Position numbers and translations under genes: made by a program
The notes under the pieces: model-generated
The model's input: the letters and a program-made list of their open reading frames with translations, nothing else
What the model was told of the DNA's origin: nothing
The model's database searches: none
NCBI GenBank assembly: GCA_032622095.1
Contig: CP136066.1
Span: forward strand, 190,950,816-191,014,815
Length of the DNA: 64,000 nucleotides
Origin: Siphonodentalium dalli
Taxonomy: Eukaryota > Mollusca > Scaphopoda > Gadilida > Siphonodentaliidae
Direction: 5' to 3'
Shown here: in pieces, positions 24,001-36,616 of the stretch
Position numbering within the stretch: position 1 is the stretch's first letter
Layout of the letters: every line of letters starts with the position of its first letter

Positions 24001-24611
24001 GAGCCATAACTGATACATCTCTAATTTCTCAGAATGGTACATAGGAGTTTTTGAAATAATGGATTATTGTGGGTGAAGTTATGGCCATATTCATGTGATG
24101 CGAAAACATGGTAAATTTATCTACTTCAATTTGATATGGAATGAATTGAGTGAATTAATGAATATCAGTAATAAAACATTTTCTCACCAACTTACCAGAT
24201 TTTCAGGTAACTGCAAACATCTCAAAGTATGATTCCATTCAGACGAATGATAAGCTGCCAAACCAATTTGTTATGCTATATATTTCACTTATGATTTGCT
24301 GAGTGTTTTTTGTGTATATTTTGGACGAATGTGCAAAAATAAGAATACAATATTAGCCCGATTCAAGCTAATAATGTCCAACATATTCGCGGTCTATTAG
24401 ATTTTCAAGCATATGAAACTAAAGGCAATTTCATTAAATTCTTGGAAGTGTCAATTTTGAGTGCGTTCGTCATTAAAATATAACCACATGTGCATCAAAT
24501 CATGAAGCAAATGGAGTTGGTATCACGGATATATCATTAAACAGTTAGACATTAATATGTCCCCAGTCCATTGGTATGCTCCACACCATAGTATATTACC
24601 GATGTTACTAT
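21066..24611. other. Region between duplicated copies, no clear gene
   Basis: About 3.5 kb without recognisable coding sequence. 21885-21995 (containing GGAATAGACTACCACGGAAC and the flanking CTCTTTATTGCTACCATATC) matches the reverse complement of 55229-55335, so it is a dispersed repeat; a shorter relative lies at 22838-22900. The minus-strand frame 23340-23621 (93 aa) has no recognised domain. A segment near 23880-23960 resembles, inverted, the repeat at the start of the window. Confidence 0.5.
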
Positions 24612-24803
24612 TGGGACTTCGCACAACAGGTGCGTACGCCATCCCAGTCCACAGGCAGTTTATACTCCGCACCAAGGACACCAGATGAAATTATTGGGCA
24701 CCTGACACGCTCAACCCACAGATACAATATAAAACAAAATATTTTTTAGAATATGTATATCTTTGAACAGATGTAGAGACGGACGTACATCTGGAAGGAA
24801 AAT

Positions 24804-26674
24804 TTAGTTTATCAAGTTTGTTGATCTAAGTTTAGATAGGTCATCATGCATATGGGGCATGGTTTTATTTGTAAGTTTTTTATGTAGTCCCTTCCTTGTA
24901 AGAAGTTTCTCATGAAGCTTTTGATCTACTTTATAGCAGAAATGATCTGTAATATTGTGATATGTAAGGATGTTTTTGATTTCATTGTGTATTTTTGTGC
25001 TTTTACAGAATTTGACAGGTAAGAATCTGCTGTAACAATCATTGCATTTTCTGGGTTTTTCAAGGAAATCATTATATGTTAGGAGATGCTTGTTTATAAA
25101 TCTGATGGGGTATCCCGCTTTAAAAAGTCTATCTCTAAACATTTCTATACAAAATATATAATCAGATTTATCCGTAGAGTGCCAAAAGTAACGATGGCAT
25201 TCTGTTTTCATTATCCCTATAAATATATTGTTAGGATGATTAGATGAGTAGTGCACATAGCTTTACGTATTATACGGTTTTTGGTATAGCGTTACATGTA
25301 TTTTATTCTGAAAAAAGGTTAAGTGGTCTATGGAGAGTTTTATAATTAGAAAATGTGTATTAAGGGTGCTTATTTCAAACTCAAGTGGGATATTCTGTGG
25401 ATAATATTCCCTAAGGGTCTTGATTATCCATGGTATATTGTAAGCCTCTGTGTTTAAAATCATAATACCATCATCAATATATCTTTAAAATTCTACAACA
25501 TGGTGGTTTATATTTGTATTTTGGTACATAAGGTATTCTGATCGAAGTAAAATGATATTTGCCGCACTACTAGAAAAATAACTGCCCATTGTTAATCCTT
25601 CTTTTTGCAGGAAAAGTCTTATCAAAACCAATATGAAAATATCCATATTTGGTGATGTAAAGGTAAAGCTCTTTCATAAAATCAATATGTGGTTCATCAA
25701 CTTTAATCATATCTTGTATAAAAAGAAAACAATTTAAGACATCTTGGTTCCTTATATTTGTATATAAGGAAGAAAAATCATAACTAAGAAACCAATGTTT
25801 ATGAAGATCTGTGAGTGAAACTGTAATATCCTGGAAATGTGTAATTAACATTAAAGAGTCTTTGCATATAGGAAATTGCCATTTGTTCTCATGAAAAAGT
25901 CTTTCAAGCTCTATTAAGTAGTACTCTAACATCTCGCCCAGTATTATCGATGGTTCGGTGGATAATGTACTATGGGCGTTCGAAATCGGCATACCTTTCA
26001 TTAACCCTTCGTTCAAAGATGACGGTGTATCTTTAAGTTTATGTACCTTTGGGGTTATGTTTAGTGATGGTATAATTATATGTTTGTGCTTCCTAGATAT
26101 AAGTTTAAAAATATAATCTTTCTTTATTCCTTTATTATGAAACTTTTTGGCAATTTCCTTTAGATCATTTATACCATCATGTTTTATTTATTCTAAAAGG
26201 TCATAAGGTTTTTCTTCATATGTATCTTTATCGCTGAGTTGCCTTTCATATTCTTTGATATACCATTCTATGGAATTAATACTCAAACCCATGTTTTTAT
26301 CTGCCAGTTGGATAACTATCCCTGGATGTTTTGATATTTCTGAAATAAACTGGCTTTGTTGTTTGGTGATATTTTTGAAGTATACACTGGTTTTATTTAT
26401 TACCTTCATTAGCATTAAGAGTATTATCCAGATGTTCTAGGCAGTTTATAGTCAGCTCTTTATTCCTAGTTGGTAAGTCAGGGTGGTTAAGATGCAGGTT
26501 TAGACTTATATTTGTATAGTTGTTGTCTAATTTACCAACTTTATTACGGCATGATTGGTTGATTGTCCTCCTGTTGTATATTTCTAATTCATTCATGACC
26601 GTACCTTTAATGATCTTATTATTTTTAACTGTATCATATCTAATGGGTGTAGGAATAAATTTACCACCTTTATT
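24804..26674 (-). pseudogene. PLE reverse transcriptase part, unit B1
   Basis: Same order of motifs as copy A: LADKNMGLSI near 26290, KVHKLKDTP, the 148-codon frame 26016-25570 with YDFSSLYTNI (motif A, intact here because the two bases missing from copy A are present), GLTMG, then RYIDD preceded by the same TAA as copy A, and the thumb region 25463-24804. Frame breaks shared with copy A are the shift at ~26400, the stop after DLLE and the stop before RYIDD. An extra break at 25260 separates KPYNT from HYSSNHP. Confidence 0.75.
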
Positions 26675-28913
26675 AGCTCAACTTTACTTTGTAAAGTTTG
26701 AGCTATTGCCATGGCTTTGTCGTCCGTCGTCCGTGTGTGCGTGTGTGCGTGTGTACGTAACGCGTCAACAATAGAGGCTACAGGTCGTACCTTTGATCGG
26801 ATCATTATGAAATTTGTCATAGCTGTTGACATCAACATTTGTACCGGAATGATTCATTTTGGGGTCATACGGAAAAAAAACATGGCCGCCAGCGGCCATC
26901 TTAGATTTCAAAGTTCAATCCATTAGCACGGGCTACAGGCCTTACTGTTCGTCTGATCGTCATGAAATTTGTCATGGATGTTAATATTGACATGTAGATG
27001 GGAACGAGTAATTTTGGGGTCATTCGGCCAAAAAAACATGGCCGTCAGCAGCCATCTTCGATTTTACTCTTTGCATGACTAAATCCTTTAGCACGGGCTA
27101 CAGGTCGTACCTTTAGTCAGATCGTCATAAAATTTGTCATGGATGTTAACAATGACATGTAGATGGGAACGAGTCATTTTTGGGTTATTCGGGCAAAAAA
27201 CATGGCCGCCAGCAGCCATCTTGGATTTTACTCTTTGTATGACTAAATCCTTTAGCACGGGCTACAGGTCGTACCTTTAGTCTGATAATCATGAAATTTA
27301 TCATGGCTGTTGAAATTGGAATGTAGATGGGAACGAGTCATTTTGGGGTCATTCGGACAAAAAACATGGCTGCCAGTGGCCATCTTTGTTTTCAAAATTC
27401 AATCCATTAGCACGGGCCACAGGTCGCACTGTTCGTCTGATCGTCATGAAATTTGTCATGGATGTTAATATTGACATGTAGATGGGAACGAGTAATTTTG
27501 GGGTCATTCGGCCCAAAAACATGTCCGCCAGCAGCCATCTTGGATTTTACTCTTTGTATGACTAAATTCTTTAGCACGGGCTACAGGTCGTACCTTTAGT
27601 CTGATCATCATCAAATTTGTCATGGATGTTAACAATGACATGTAGATTGGAACGAGTCATTTTGGGGTCATTCGGCCAAAAAACATGGCCGTCAGCAGCC
27701 ATCTTGGATTTTACTCTTTGTATGACTAAATCCTTTAGCACGGGCTACAGGTCGTACCTTTAGTCTGATCATTATAAAATTTGTCATGGCTGTTGATATT
27801 GGAATGTAGATGGGAACGAGTCATTTTGGGGTCATTCGGACAAAAAACATGGCCGCCAGCGGCCATCTTGGATTTCAAAATTTAATCCATTAGCACGGGC
27901 CACAGGTCGTACTGATTGTCTGATCATCATGAAATTTGTCATGGATGATAATATTTACATGTAGATGGGAACGAGTAATTTTGGGGTCATTCGGCCAAAA
28001 AACATGGCCACCAGCAGCCATCTTAGATTTTACTCTTTGTATGACTAAATTCTTTATCACGGGCTGCAGGTCGTACCTTTAGTCTGATCATCATAAAATT
28101 TGTCATGGATGTTAACAATGACATGTAGATGGGAACGGGTAATTTTGGGGTCAATCGGCCAAAAAACATGGTCGCCAGCAGCCATCTTGGATTTTACTCT
28201 TTGTATGACTAAATCCTTTAGCACGGGCTACAGGTTGTATCTTTAGTCTGATCAGCATAAAAATTTTCATGAATGTTAATAATGACATGTAGATGGGAAC
28301 GAGTCATTTTGGGGTCATTCGGCCAAAAAAGATGGCCGCCAGCAGCCATCTTGGATTTTACTCTTTGTATGACTAAATCCTTTAGCACGGGCTACAGGTC
28401 GTACCTTCAGTCTGATCATCATAAATTTTTCATGGCTGTTGAAATTGGAATGTAAATGGGAACGAGTCATTTTGGGGTCATTCGGACAAAAAACATGGCC
28501 GCCAGCGGCCATGTTGGATTTCAAAATTTAATCCATTAGCACGGGCCACAGGTCGTACTATTCGTCTGATCATCATAGTCAATCGGCCAAAAAACATGGC
28601 CGCCAGCAGCCATCTTGGATTTTACTCTTTGTATGACTAAATTCTATAGCATGGGCTACAGGTCGTACCTTTAGTCTGATCGTCATAAAATTTGTCATTG
28701 ATGTTAACGATGACATGTAGATGGGAACGACTCATTTTGGGGTCATTCGGCCGAAAACATGGCCGCCAGCAGCCATCTTGGATTTTACTTTTCTCTTCAT
28801 GTCTATAAACTAGTATTAGACATTCAACTTTCCACATTCCTAATCGCTCCATTGACTGTAATATATTAAATTATTCCCTTTCCAAGTTGAGCTACAGTGT
28901 CATTGACACTTTC
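26675..28913 (+). mobile_element. Non-autonomous pearl/HINE-like element (Helentron-type) inserted in PLE
   Basis: Comparison with the empty site in copy A (9131-9140) defines the insertion exactly. ATT occurs on both sides (26672-26674 and 28914-28916), which reads either as a 3-base target duplication or as insertion between two Ts. The left end TAGCTCAA...TTTGAGCTA forms a hairpin at 26674-26705. The right end has AAGTTGAGCTA, a subterminal inverted copy of the left end, followed by a 6-bp hairpin AGTGTC-ATT-GACACT and TTC. A tandem core fills the interior. Inverted subterminal repeats, a short 3' hairpin and a tandem core are features of HINE/pearl elements mobilised by Helentrons; that link is inference from structure. 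Confidence 0.65.
26763..28790 (+). repeat. Tandem core of ~160 bp units with higher-order structure
   Basis: The anchor GCACGG recurs at 26926, 27091, 27255, 27410, 27574, 27738, 27893, 28057 (TCACGG), 28221, 28385, 28539 and 28649 (GCATGG). Spacings are 165, 164, 155, 164, 164, 155, 164, 164, 164, 154 and 110. The 154-155 bp units carry a distinct ending (TTCAAAATTTAATCCATTAGC) in place of TTTTACTCTTTGTATGAC. The array is therefore built from 483 bp trimers (164+164+155), with one four-unit block and a final unit shortened by deletion. All units include AACATGGCCGCCAGC and GGGAACGAGT. Confidence 0.9.
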
Positions 28914-29423
28914 ATTCAATAGCTCAAGGAATTCTTTTGGTATATTAAAGTTTAGGAAGTTAAAAACCTTATCCCTTATTTCTGCTTTTTGCCTTATAAT
29001 TTCTATTTCGTATTTAGCATTTAAAAGCTGAGACACTCCAAACCCTATATCATTAACCAACTTTATATAAAGGTTCTTAAAGAAGGATATAATCCTATTA
29101 AGAAATAGCATGTCATGTCTACAAGCCCTATGTGTGGTCATCCTCTTTTTATGTTTGTAAATTTGGTGGTGATTGTCAAGTTCTTCTTGAAATAACTTCA
29201 TCGTAAACCCAAGCCGGTTTAATTTTTCTTGTGACCCCATAAACTCATCCCATCCTACCGTATCAATACTATCAATAAACGAATATCGGAAATCAGTTTC
29301 GTGAGGAAAAATCTCCTTTGATAATTTAATAATACGGTAATATTCTTCTTGCATCACACTGTTTCCACACACACTCATAATTGTAGTATAGTCTCGCAGC
29401 ACATTGTTTCCACACACACTCAT
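28914..29423 (-). pseudogene. PLE N-terminal part, unit B1
   Basis: The 5' half of the PLE coding region resumes after the inserted element. It is the same helical N-terminal sequence as in copy A (from MSVCGNNVL at 29423), open to the insertion point. The reported frame runs 19 further codons into the insertion, which are foreign. Confidence 0.75.
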
Positions 29424-29707
29424 AATTGTTTCCTAGAAGGTACTTAGCGAACCAAATGGAGAACACAAAGGGACTATTTGGTTCAATATTATTACCATTT
29501 TTCCATGCATATGTTTTACCAAGACATGCCAATTTATATTGACAATTTTCCCAGTACATGTTATGATACTCTAATATTATTAGATACACCAAAATAACCC
29601 ATTGTATATGATAAGAAAGCTCATTCAATCGATGAAAGTAACTAACAACAGTGTTCCCCTTTATTGTTGTCTTATGCCGACTGATTGCACTATCAGCCAC
29701 ACACGGC

Positions 29708-31428
29708 ATCTTGGTTCCTTATATTTGTATATAAGGAAGAAAAATCATAACTAAGAAACCAATGTTTATGAAGATCTGTGAGTGAAACTGTAATATCCTG
29801 GAAATGTGTAATTAACATTAAAGAGTCTTTGCATATAGGAAATTGCCATTTGTTCTCATGAAAAAGTCTTTCAAGCTCTATTAAGTAGTACTCTAACATC
29901 TCGCCCAGTATTATCGATGGTTCGGTGGATAATGTACTATGGGTGTTCGAAATCGGCATACCTTTCATTAACCCTTCGTTCAAAGATGACGGTGTATCTT
30001 TAAGTTTATGTACCTTTGGGGTTATGTTTAGTGATGGTATAATTATATGTTTGTGCTTCCTAGATGTAAGTTTAAAAATATAATCTTTCTTTATTCCTTT
30101 ATTATGAAACTTTTTGGCAATTTCCTTTAGATCATTTATACCATCATGTTTTATTTATTCTAAAAGGTCATAAGGTTTTTCTTCATATGTATCTTTATCG
30201 CTGAGTTGCCTTTCATATTCTTTGATATACCATTCTATGGAATTAATACTCAAACCCATGTTTTTATCTGCCAGTTGGATAACTATCCCTGGATGTTTTG
30301 ATATTTCTGAAATAAACTGGCTTTGTTGTTTGGTGATATTTTTGAAGTATACACTGGTTTTATTTATTACCTTCATTAGCATTAAGAGTATTATCCAGAT
30401 GTTCTAGGCAGTTTATAGTCAGCTCTTTATTCCTAGTTGGTAAGTCAGGGTGGTTAAGATGCAGGTTTAGACTTATATTTGTATAGTTGTTGTCTAATTT
30501 ACCAACTTTATTACGGCATGATTGGTTGATTGTCCTCCTGTTGTATATTTCTAATTCATTCATGACCGTACCTTTAATGATCTTATTATTTTTAACTGTA
30601 TCATATCTAATGGGTGTAGGAATAAATTTACCACCTTTATTCAATAGCTCAAGGAATTCTTTTGGTATATTAAAGTTTAGGAAGTTAGAAACCTTATCCC
30701 TTATTTCTGCTTTTTGCCTTATAATTTCTATTTCGTATTTAGCATTTAAAAGCTGAGACACTCCAAACCCTATATCATTAACCAACTTTATATAAAGGTT
30801 CTTAAAGGATATAATCCTATTAAGAAATAGCATGTCATGTCTACAAGCCCTATGTGTGGTCATCCTCTTTTTATGTTTGTAAATTTGGTGGTGATTGTCA
30901 AGTTCTTCTTGAAATAACTTCATCGTAAACCCAAGCCGGTTTAATTTTTCTTGTGACCCCATAAACTCATCCCATCCTACCGTATCAATACTATCAATAA
31001 ACGAATATCGGAAATCAGTTTCGTGAGGAAAAATCTCCTTTGATAATTTAATAATACGGTAATATTCTTCTTGCATCACACTGTTTCCACACACACTCAT
31101 AATTGTAGTATAGTCTCGCAGCACATTGTTTCCACACACACTCATAATTGTTTCCTAGAAGGTACTTAGCGAACCAAATGGAGAACACAAAGGGACTATT
31201 TGGTTCAATATTATTACCATTTTTCCATGCATATGTTTTACCAAGACATGCCAATTTATATTGACAATTTTCCCAGTACATGTTATGATACTCTAATATT
31301 ATTAGATACACCAAAATAACCCATTGTATATGATAAGAAAGCTCATTCAATCGATGAAAGTAACTAACAACAGTGTTCCCCTTTATTGTTGTCTTATGCC
31401 GACTGATTGCACTATCAGCCACACACGG
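29708..31428 (-). mobile_element. Partial PLE unit B2, tandem to B1
   Basis: Homologous to 8209-9926 of copy A. On the element strand it has an intact 5' side but stops inside the RT after motif A (SLYTNIRNQD), where it is joined to the 5' end of unit B1 (ATCTTGG meeting CACACGGC, sharing CA). This differs from the usual PLE tandem, in which the upstream unit keeps its 3' end, so ordinary tandem duplication by short homology fits better. The N-terminal frame 31145-30360 (261 codons, with FIPTPIRYD) is uninterrupted here; the RT frame carries the shared breaks. Confidence 0.8.
30155..31145 (-). pseudogene. PLE N-terminal domain and start of RT, unit B2
   Basis: Longest surviving PLE N-terminal frame: 261 codons from MSVCGNNVL to the shift at 30360-30382, then 75 codons with LADKNMGLSI, ending at the same stop after DLLE seen in the other copies. 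One codon triplet differs from copy A (FFKNLY versus FKNLY). Motif A follows near 29755-29790 in the next frame segment. Confidence 0.7.
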
Positions 31429-32430
31429 CAAGACAAAATCGCCGTCGCGTATGCTTTCAAAAACAAATATGCCTGAGAAACGAAAGTTTTACTTTGTTTG
31501 GCCTTAGATAAGATATAAATTTGAACCAAACTTGATAAACTATAACATATATACAGATTTTACTGGTACAAACATAAGACATAAAACACATTCGGACCCT
31601 TTGACAAAAACATTCAATGTAATTTAATTCGAAATAACCCATTTGAATTGCCCATAGAATAAAAGAAGTGAGTTATGACAAATGTATTCTACTTCTGTGC
31701 TGGTCTTACGTATATGATTGCCTAAAACAATAAATTGGAGATTTATGAATACAAATATAGTATCATGTGCTACCATATACTAGAGATGGGCGGTACTCGG
31801 TATTTACCGTGCGGTATCGGTACCAAATCAAAACTAAAAATACCGTATTTTCGGTAATGAAATTATTCATGTATTGCCATTGTATGTGCGTGACCATGTC
31901 ACCGCGGCCATGACATGCATGAATTGTATGACCGGTCAACCGTAAGCAACGATAATCGGATAATTATGATAACTCGGTGTAACAAGTCGGTACTACATGT
32001 ATTAGTCTATTGCAACGTTGTTAGATAAAGGGCACAGCTGGCCGACGGCATCTTTTATTTTTGCGACATATTAATGACAATGTAACTAACATCGTGATGT
32101 TTGACTATTCATAGCTGGAGCGATACAGGCCGCAAGTCTATAATCCGTGTTTCAAGTTGGATCGAAGCATGTGGAATCGATGCACGTGTTATGGGGGGTC
32201 CCCGTGTCCATCAAATTGAAAAACCCACAGGTTACTTTATAATTAGACAGTGATGCAATAGTGACTTGATATACACATTGCAGAATTTGTTTATACAACC
32301 CAATCTTGTCAATTGCAAATAGCACATCTTCTTGGAAAGTTGTGCACATACATGTCGGTATAAATATGTTTGTATCCTACTATAAATTACTTCATTAAAC
32401 ATATATATATACTTACCGGTTTGTTATACA
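31429..32430. other. Noncoding part of duplicated segment (copy B)
   Basis: Counterpart of 9930-11056, shorter by the ~88 bp block near 31520 and by a few small deletions near 31665 and 31820. No gene is recognised. Confidence 0.5.
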
Positions 32431-32641
32431 TATATGCCTATATCTTATTAAAAAAGATCGCGTGATAACTTTAAATTAACACCTGGGCACCATGTGCAAC
32501 CGGTAGTTTGCCTGCTATAAATGAGAGGGACTCTTGTATACATGAATGGTATATCACGCTGCAAGAGGAGAATATGACCCACCCGCGGATTTGGGCATCT
32601 GCAGTTCGGAAATTGCCATGGTTTGCCGATTTTCATGATAT
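32431..32641. repeat. Direct repeat 1 (copy B), partner 36398-36616
   Basis: Copy B counterpart of 11057-11268, with the same relation to the recombinase-like exon and to a second copy 4 kb away. Confidence 0.75.
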
Positions 32642-32815
32642 GAGCTTCATACCAACATACTTATGGACCAATCCAAAGTCCTGGATCAAAATAAATTTGG
32701 CAACTTCAGTTCTTTCAATAACATCCGAAGTTTGCCTGTAATGGGTTTTGTGGATATCCATCGCATGACCAAGGTGATTCACCACCCACTGTCGTTGGGT
32801 CTCGGTTGTATCCAT
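32633..32815 (-). pseudogene. Tyrosine-recombinase-like C-terminal exon, fragment (copy B)
   Basis: Identical in protein sequence to the copy A fragment (NHLGHAMDIHKTHYR, then ERTEVAKFILIQD). The acceptor-like ATTGACAG precedes it. No catalytic core was found upstream. Confidence 0.4.
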
Positions 32816-32818
32816 TGT

Positions 32819-33306
32819 CTGTCAATAAAAACTAATAATAAAACATTTGTTTTGCAAAAACGTGATGAGAGAAATTGGTTTGCATTTGTTTTGCAAAACA
32901 CACATTGTACACACGACTGTTTTTTCTTCTTCCCTTGTTTGGTTATTTCGGACCGGACGATGTCTCTTATGTATATTACAGGATGTTCTGTGTCTCGTGT
33001 TATGTCACTCAATTCAACATCAACATCACTGGATTCAGAACAGTCCGATTCCGATTGAATACTTTGGATATTAACAGACAATGCTGTTAATAAGACTGGA
33101 AATACCTCACTCATCTCGGAATCGCTGGCACTGTTTGGTACTGGTGAACACTCGGAAATCTTACGTTTTCTAATCTTTTTCTTCTTTTTATAAGAAACAT
33201 AGTCATCAGTATCAGACGAACCAGAACTTAGAACATAGTCAGTAGAAGAATCGGGTGAGAGGTGTGGCTCAATGTCTTCAATCATCGAACTCGGAGTAAT
33301 CAACCC
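32819..33306 (-). pseudogene. Acidic Ser-rich exon with Cys-rich end (copy B)
   Basis: Counterpart of 11449-11930. It differs by a few residues and by two extra bases near 32870, so the frame after CVQCVFCKTNANQF continues differently from copy A. That length difference right after the cysteine cluster supports loss of constraint. Confidence 0.35.
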
Positions 33307-34659
33307 TGTAAACCAAATATATAAATGTTAATTATATGCTCTTCTATGAATTATCTATAATGCTAAGCAAAATTAATTCTTTCAGTCCGCATCCGACCCT
33401 AAAATTTAATTGAATTGAATCCGAGCATTCTGATCAATACTCACTTGTCTAATCATCGTCAACGAAGCGACTAGGACGCCTGTTACTATGAGATTGTTAA
33501 TGACATGTCGTCGCAGGATTCATTGACTGTTCTTGTTTTAGAATAGAATAATTGTATTACTATAGTGACATATGTCACATATATTAAACATATAATAATT
33601 ACCGGTATATATTATACACTAGCAGGGTTACCCGGCGTTGCCCAGGTTAATGTATGCTGTGGATATTTGTTGGGAATAGAGAATGCTCTTGCTTAAGGTG
33701 TTATACGTTTTCTCATAAATTGTATATTCAAATAGCATCACAAAACATGATTATTGCAGTCATGGAATATAAGTAGTGGCTCACCTTGTCAATTGTCATT
33801 CTGTTTATCGCAATTAATCCGTTCCACCAATAATGAAGTATTCATTTATTTACAACTTCGTATACATTAGACGTTATAATATGATACATGAACATCATAA
33901 ACACATTAGTTCGATAAAAGATGATAATTGGGTTTTACATATTGAGATGTATCAATCAATCTAGTGGGTTGGACTAAGATCCCGAGGACACCTGGCTATC
34001 ATATCGCCATGAAGATAGATGTTTCAAAGAAATTTCCAGGTGCTCCTCTGTTCATGGTGCTATATATTGGCTAAATATCCTTAGTTTAAACGAAATGTTC
34101 CTGCACATATATATCAGCTACATGTGCCAGGCACAGAGCGAGATTTTGAGTTGTTTATGTCAGTCGATGAGCCTGTTCTAAAACCCTTGTCAGATGTCAG
34201 TATTGGTAGGATCCTGAAAAGTCTTGTGCTACTAACTGCTTTTTCTTGTATATCAGAAGAAACTATATTTGACTGCACACTGTGACCACTATTTTTGAAC
34301 AGGCCTTCCATATCTCTTGACAAATTGTTACTTTTTGTGGAAACTGTATTGAATGGAACGGACAAAATTTTGTTATTATATATATGCAATCCTCTGACGG
34401 TTAGAGGTCTCTCAGTTTGCACGAATATATGTATCTCTTCAATAGAATGATAAATATACGTTTAATGCTTCTTCTAGTTATCTCTTTTTGCTAGCTCATT
34501 GTGTGAATGCCTTGATTGCCATTCCCATAAAAATATGACTGTTAAGAAGATATAATTGTTCAAGTGACTTATGTGGGTCACCTTATGTCGGGATTGTGAA
34601 ATGCGAACGCCCAACTACTTAAAATGGTATGGAGATGGCCTGGTGACTGTATATAACTT
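33307..34659. other. Noncoding part of duplicated segment (copy B)
   Basis: Counterpart of 11931-13286, including the TTACCCGGCGTTGCCC block near 33627. The 102-codon minus-strand frame 34114-34422 has no recognised domain and is one base from a break in copy A. Confidence 0.5.
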
Positions 34660-36373
34660 ATATGTGGATATCGGCGAATAACAATATTATCAATGATAGT
34701 GCATATCCGCTCGCCATCCGTGACGCAAACGACACCAAATGTGATTTAATTCATGGTATATCATTAGAGAAAAACGTGTATGAATTTGGTGGAATTTGGT
34801 TTATTAAATCAATTGTTGATGCAACGCTGACTCGAACAACGCCATATTGCGAAGGTGATTATGTATTCGTTTGATGGAAATCAGCGACAAAACTATTTCA
34901 CCATATATTTTTTAATTTCCCCTCCCACCAAAAGCGTCATTTTTCGAAAATTTTAACCCGCACCATCATCTTCCTTGTAAAAAGTTACCCCTCTTAGAAC
35001 GCCTTGGTGCCATCTCGATTGTACCGCGTGAAGTTATATATAGAACGCCCACAGAGAGACAAAAAGACAGACAGACAGCACGATTTTATTTCTTGTATCA
35101 TTTGAGAAGAACGTGTCTGAATTTGATGGTAATTGGTACTAAAAATATTTTGTATCAGTTTTGGTTACCCTCCCGTCCCTATTTCGGACTCAAGCTGCAC
35201 ACACTAAGACTCATTAGAGATTAGAGATTCATATATATGAAATTGGCGAGTAAACAAATTCGTATCAAATTTAAGGTCCCCATATCTCTCATCCATAGGG
35301 CACCAATTTGGTGTATCTAAACCACAAGATAAGATTCCTCATATCACGGAGAAGAATATGTATCAATTTGGTGGAAATCGGCAGTAAACATATAGATATA
35401 ATTTGTTATGTCCCTCTCATCTCTATACACCACTGAATCGAATGGCCCCACTTGTGACATCCTTAAACCACACGATTACACTCCTGGTATCATGGTGATG
35501 ATTGTTTATAAGTTTGGTGATAATCGGCGACTAAACAATTTTTTTATCAAATTTGGTGCCACCCCCCTCCTCTCCATCTCTCACCCAAACAGCACCACTA
35601 TGGCGTCTTTAAATCACGATTAGATTCCTCGTATCATGGATAAGAAAGTGTATCAATTTGGTGGAAATTGGCGCTAAAACAATTGTGCATCAATTTTGGT
35701 GCCCCTGTCCCTTTCAATGCAACCCTGAATCGAATGTGGCCACATTTGACAGATAAAAGCCACACCATTAGACTCCTCATACCATCGGGATTTTGTATGA
35801 GTGTGGTGGTAATCAGCGACTTATTATCAAATTTAGTGCCCACCCCTCCCAATCTCTCATCCAAAAACAACACTTTGGCGTTGTTAAATCGCACAATTAA
35901 ATTCCTTGTATCATGAAGAATATATATGAATTTGGTGGAAATCGGCGCTAAAATTAGTTTTTATCAATTTTGGTGCCCCTCTCCCCTTCCGTTCACCCCT
36001 GACTCAAACGACGCCACTTTTGACATATTTAAACAACACCGTTGGATTCTTCATATCATGGGGATGATTATATGTAAGTTTCGTGGCAATCGGCGACAGA
36101 AAAAAAATCTCCCCCCCTTTCCGGGCACCCCTGACGCGAACGGCGCGACTTTTGCCATATTTAATCCACGCCATTAGATTCCTCATATTACGGGGATGAT
36201 TATATATAAGTTTGGTGGCAATCGGCGACAAATTTTTTTTCTGCCCCTGACAACAACGGCGTCACTTTAGAAAATTCTAACCCCGATCATCATCTTTCTC
36301 ATAAAAAGCTACTCCTAGTAGACCCCTTTGGCGTCATCTAGATGGTCCCCTGTGAATTTCTATATAACACAGA
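34660..36373 (+). repeat. Degenerate dimeric tandem repeat (copy B)
   Basis: Counterpart of 13287-15000, with the same alternating unit types and pyrimidine-rich spacers. A few small indels near 35565, 35785 and 35915 distinguish it. Confidence 0.75.
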
Positions 36374-36397
36374 CAGACATTCGCAAATATAGATATA

Positions 36398-36616
36398 GAT
36401 ATGTGCCTATTGTTGACAAAAAAAGATCGCGTGATCGCTTTAAATTAACACTTGGGCACCATACCATGTGCAACCGATAGCTTGCCTGCTATAAATAAGA
36501 GGGTCTCTTGTATACATGACTGGTATATCACGCTGCAAGGAGGAGAATATGAACCACCCGCAGGTTTGGGCATCTGCAGTTCGGAAATTGCCATGGTTTG
36601 CCGATTTTCATGATAT
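36398..36616. repeat. Direct repeat 2 (copy B)
   Basis: Counterpart of 15024-15242; ends at GATATC before sequence that leads to the LTR-like region. Confidence 0.75.

Larger units (their letters stand above)
24612..29707 (-). mobile_element. PLE unit B1, interrupted by a 2.2 kb insertion
   Basis: Equivalent to 7078-9926 of copy A plus the insertion 26675-28913. The N-terminal and RT parts are therefore separated. It is followed on its 5' side by partial unit B2 in the same orientation. Confidence 0.75.

Noticed and set aside
26255-26440. Hydrophobic 61-residue plus-strand frames (also at 8719 and 30222)
   Set aside because: Antisense shadows of the PLE LADKNMGLSI region; identical only because the copies are.
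26763-28790. CRISPR-like array
   Set aside because: Units are contiguous ~160 bp tandem repeats without unique spacers, in a eukaryotic genome.
24612-31428. Canonical Penelope pseudo-LTR arrangement
   Set aside because: The upstream unit lacks its 3' end and is joined inside the RT, opposite to the known arrangement.
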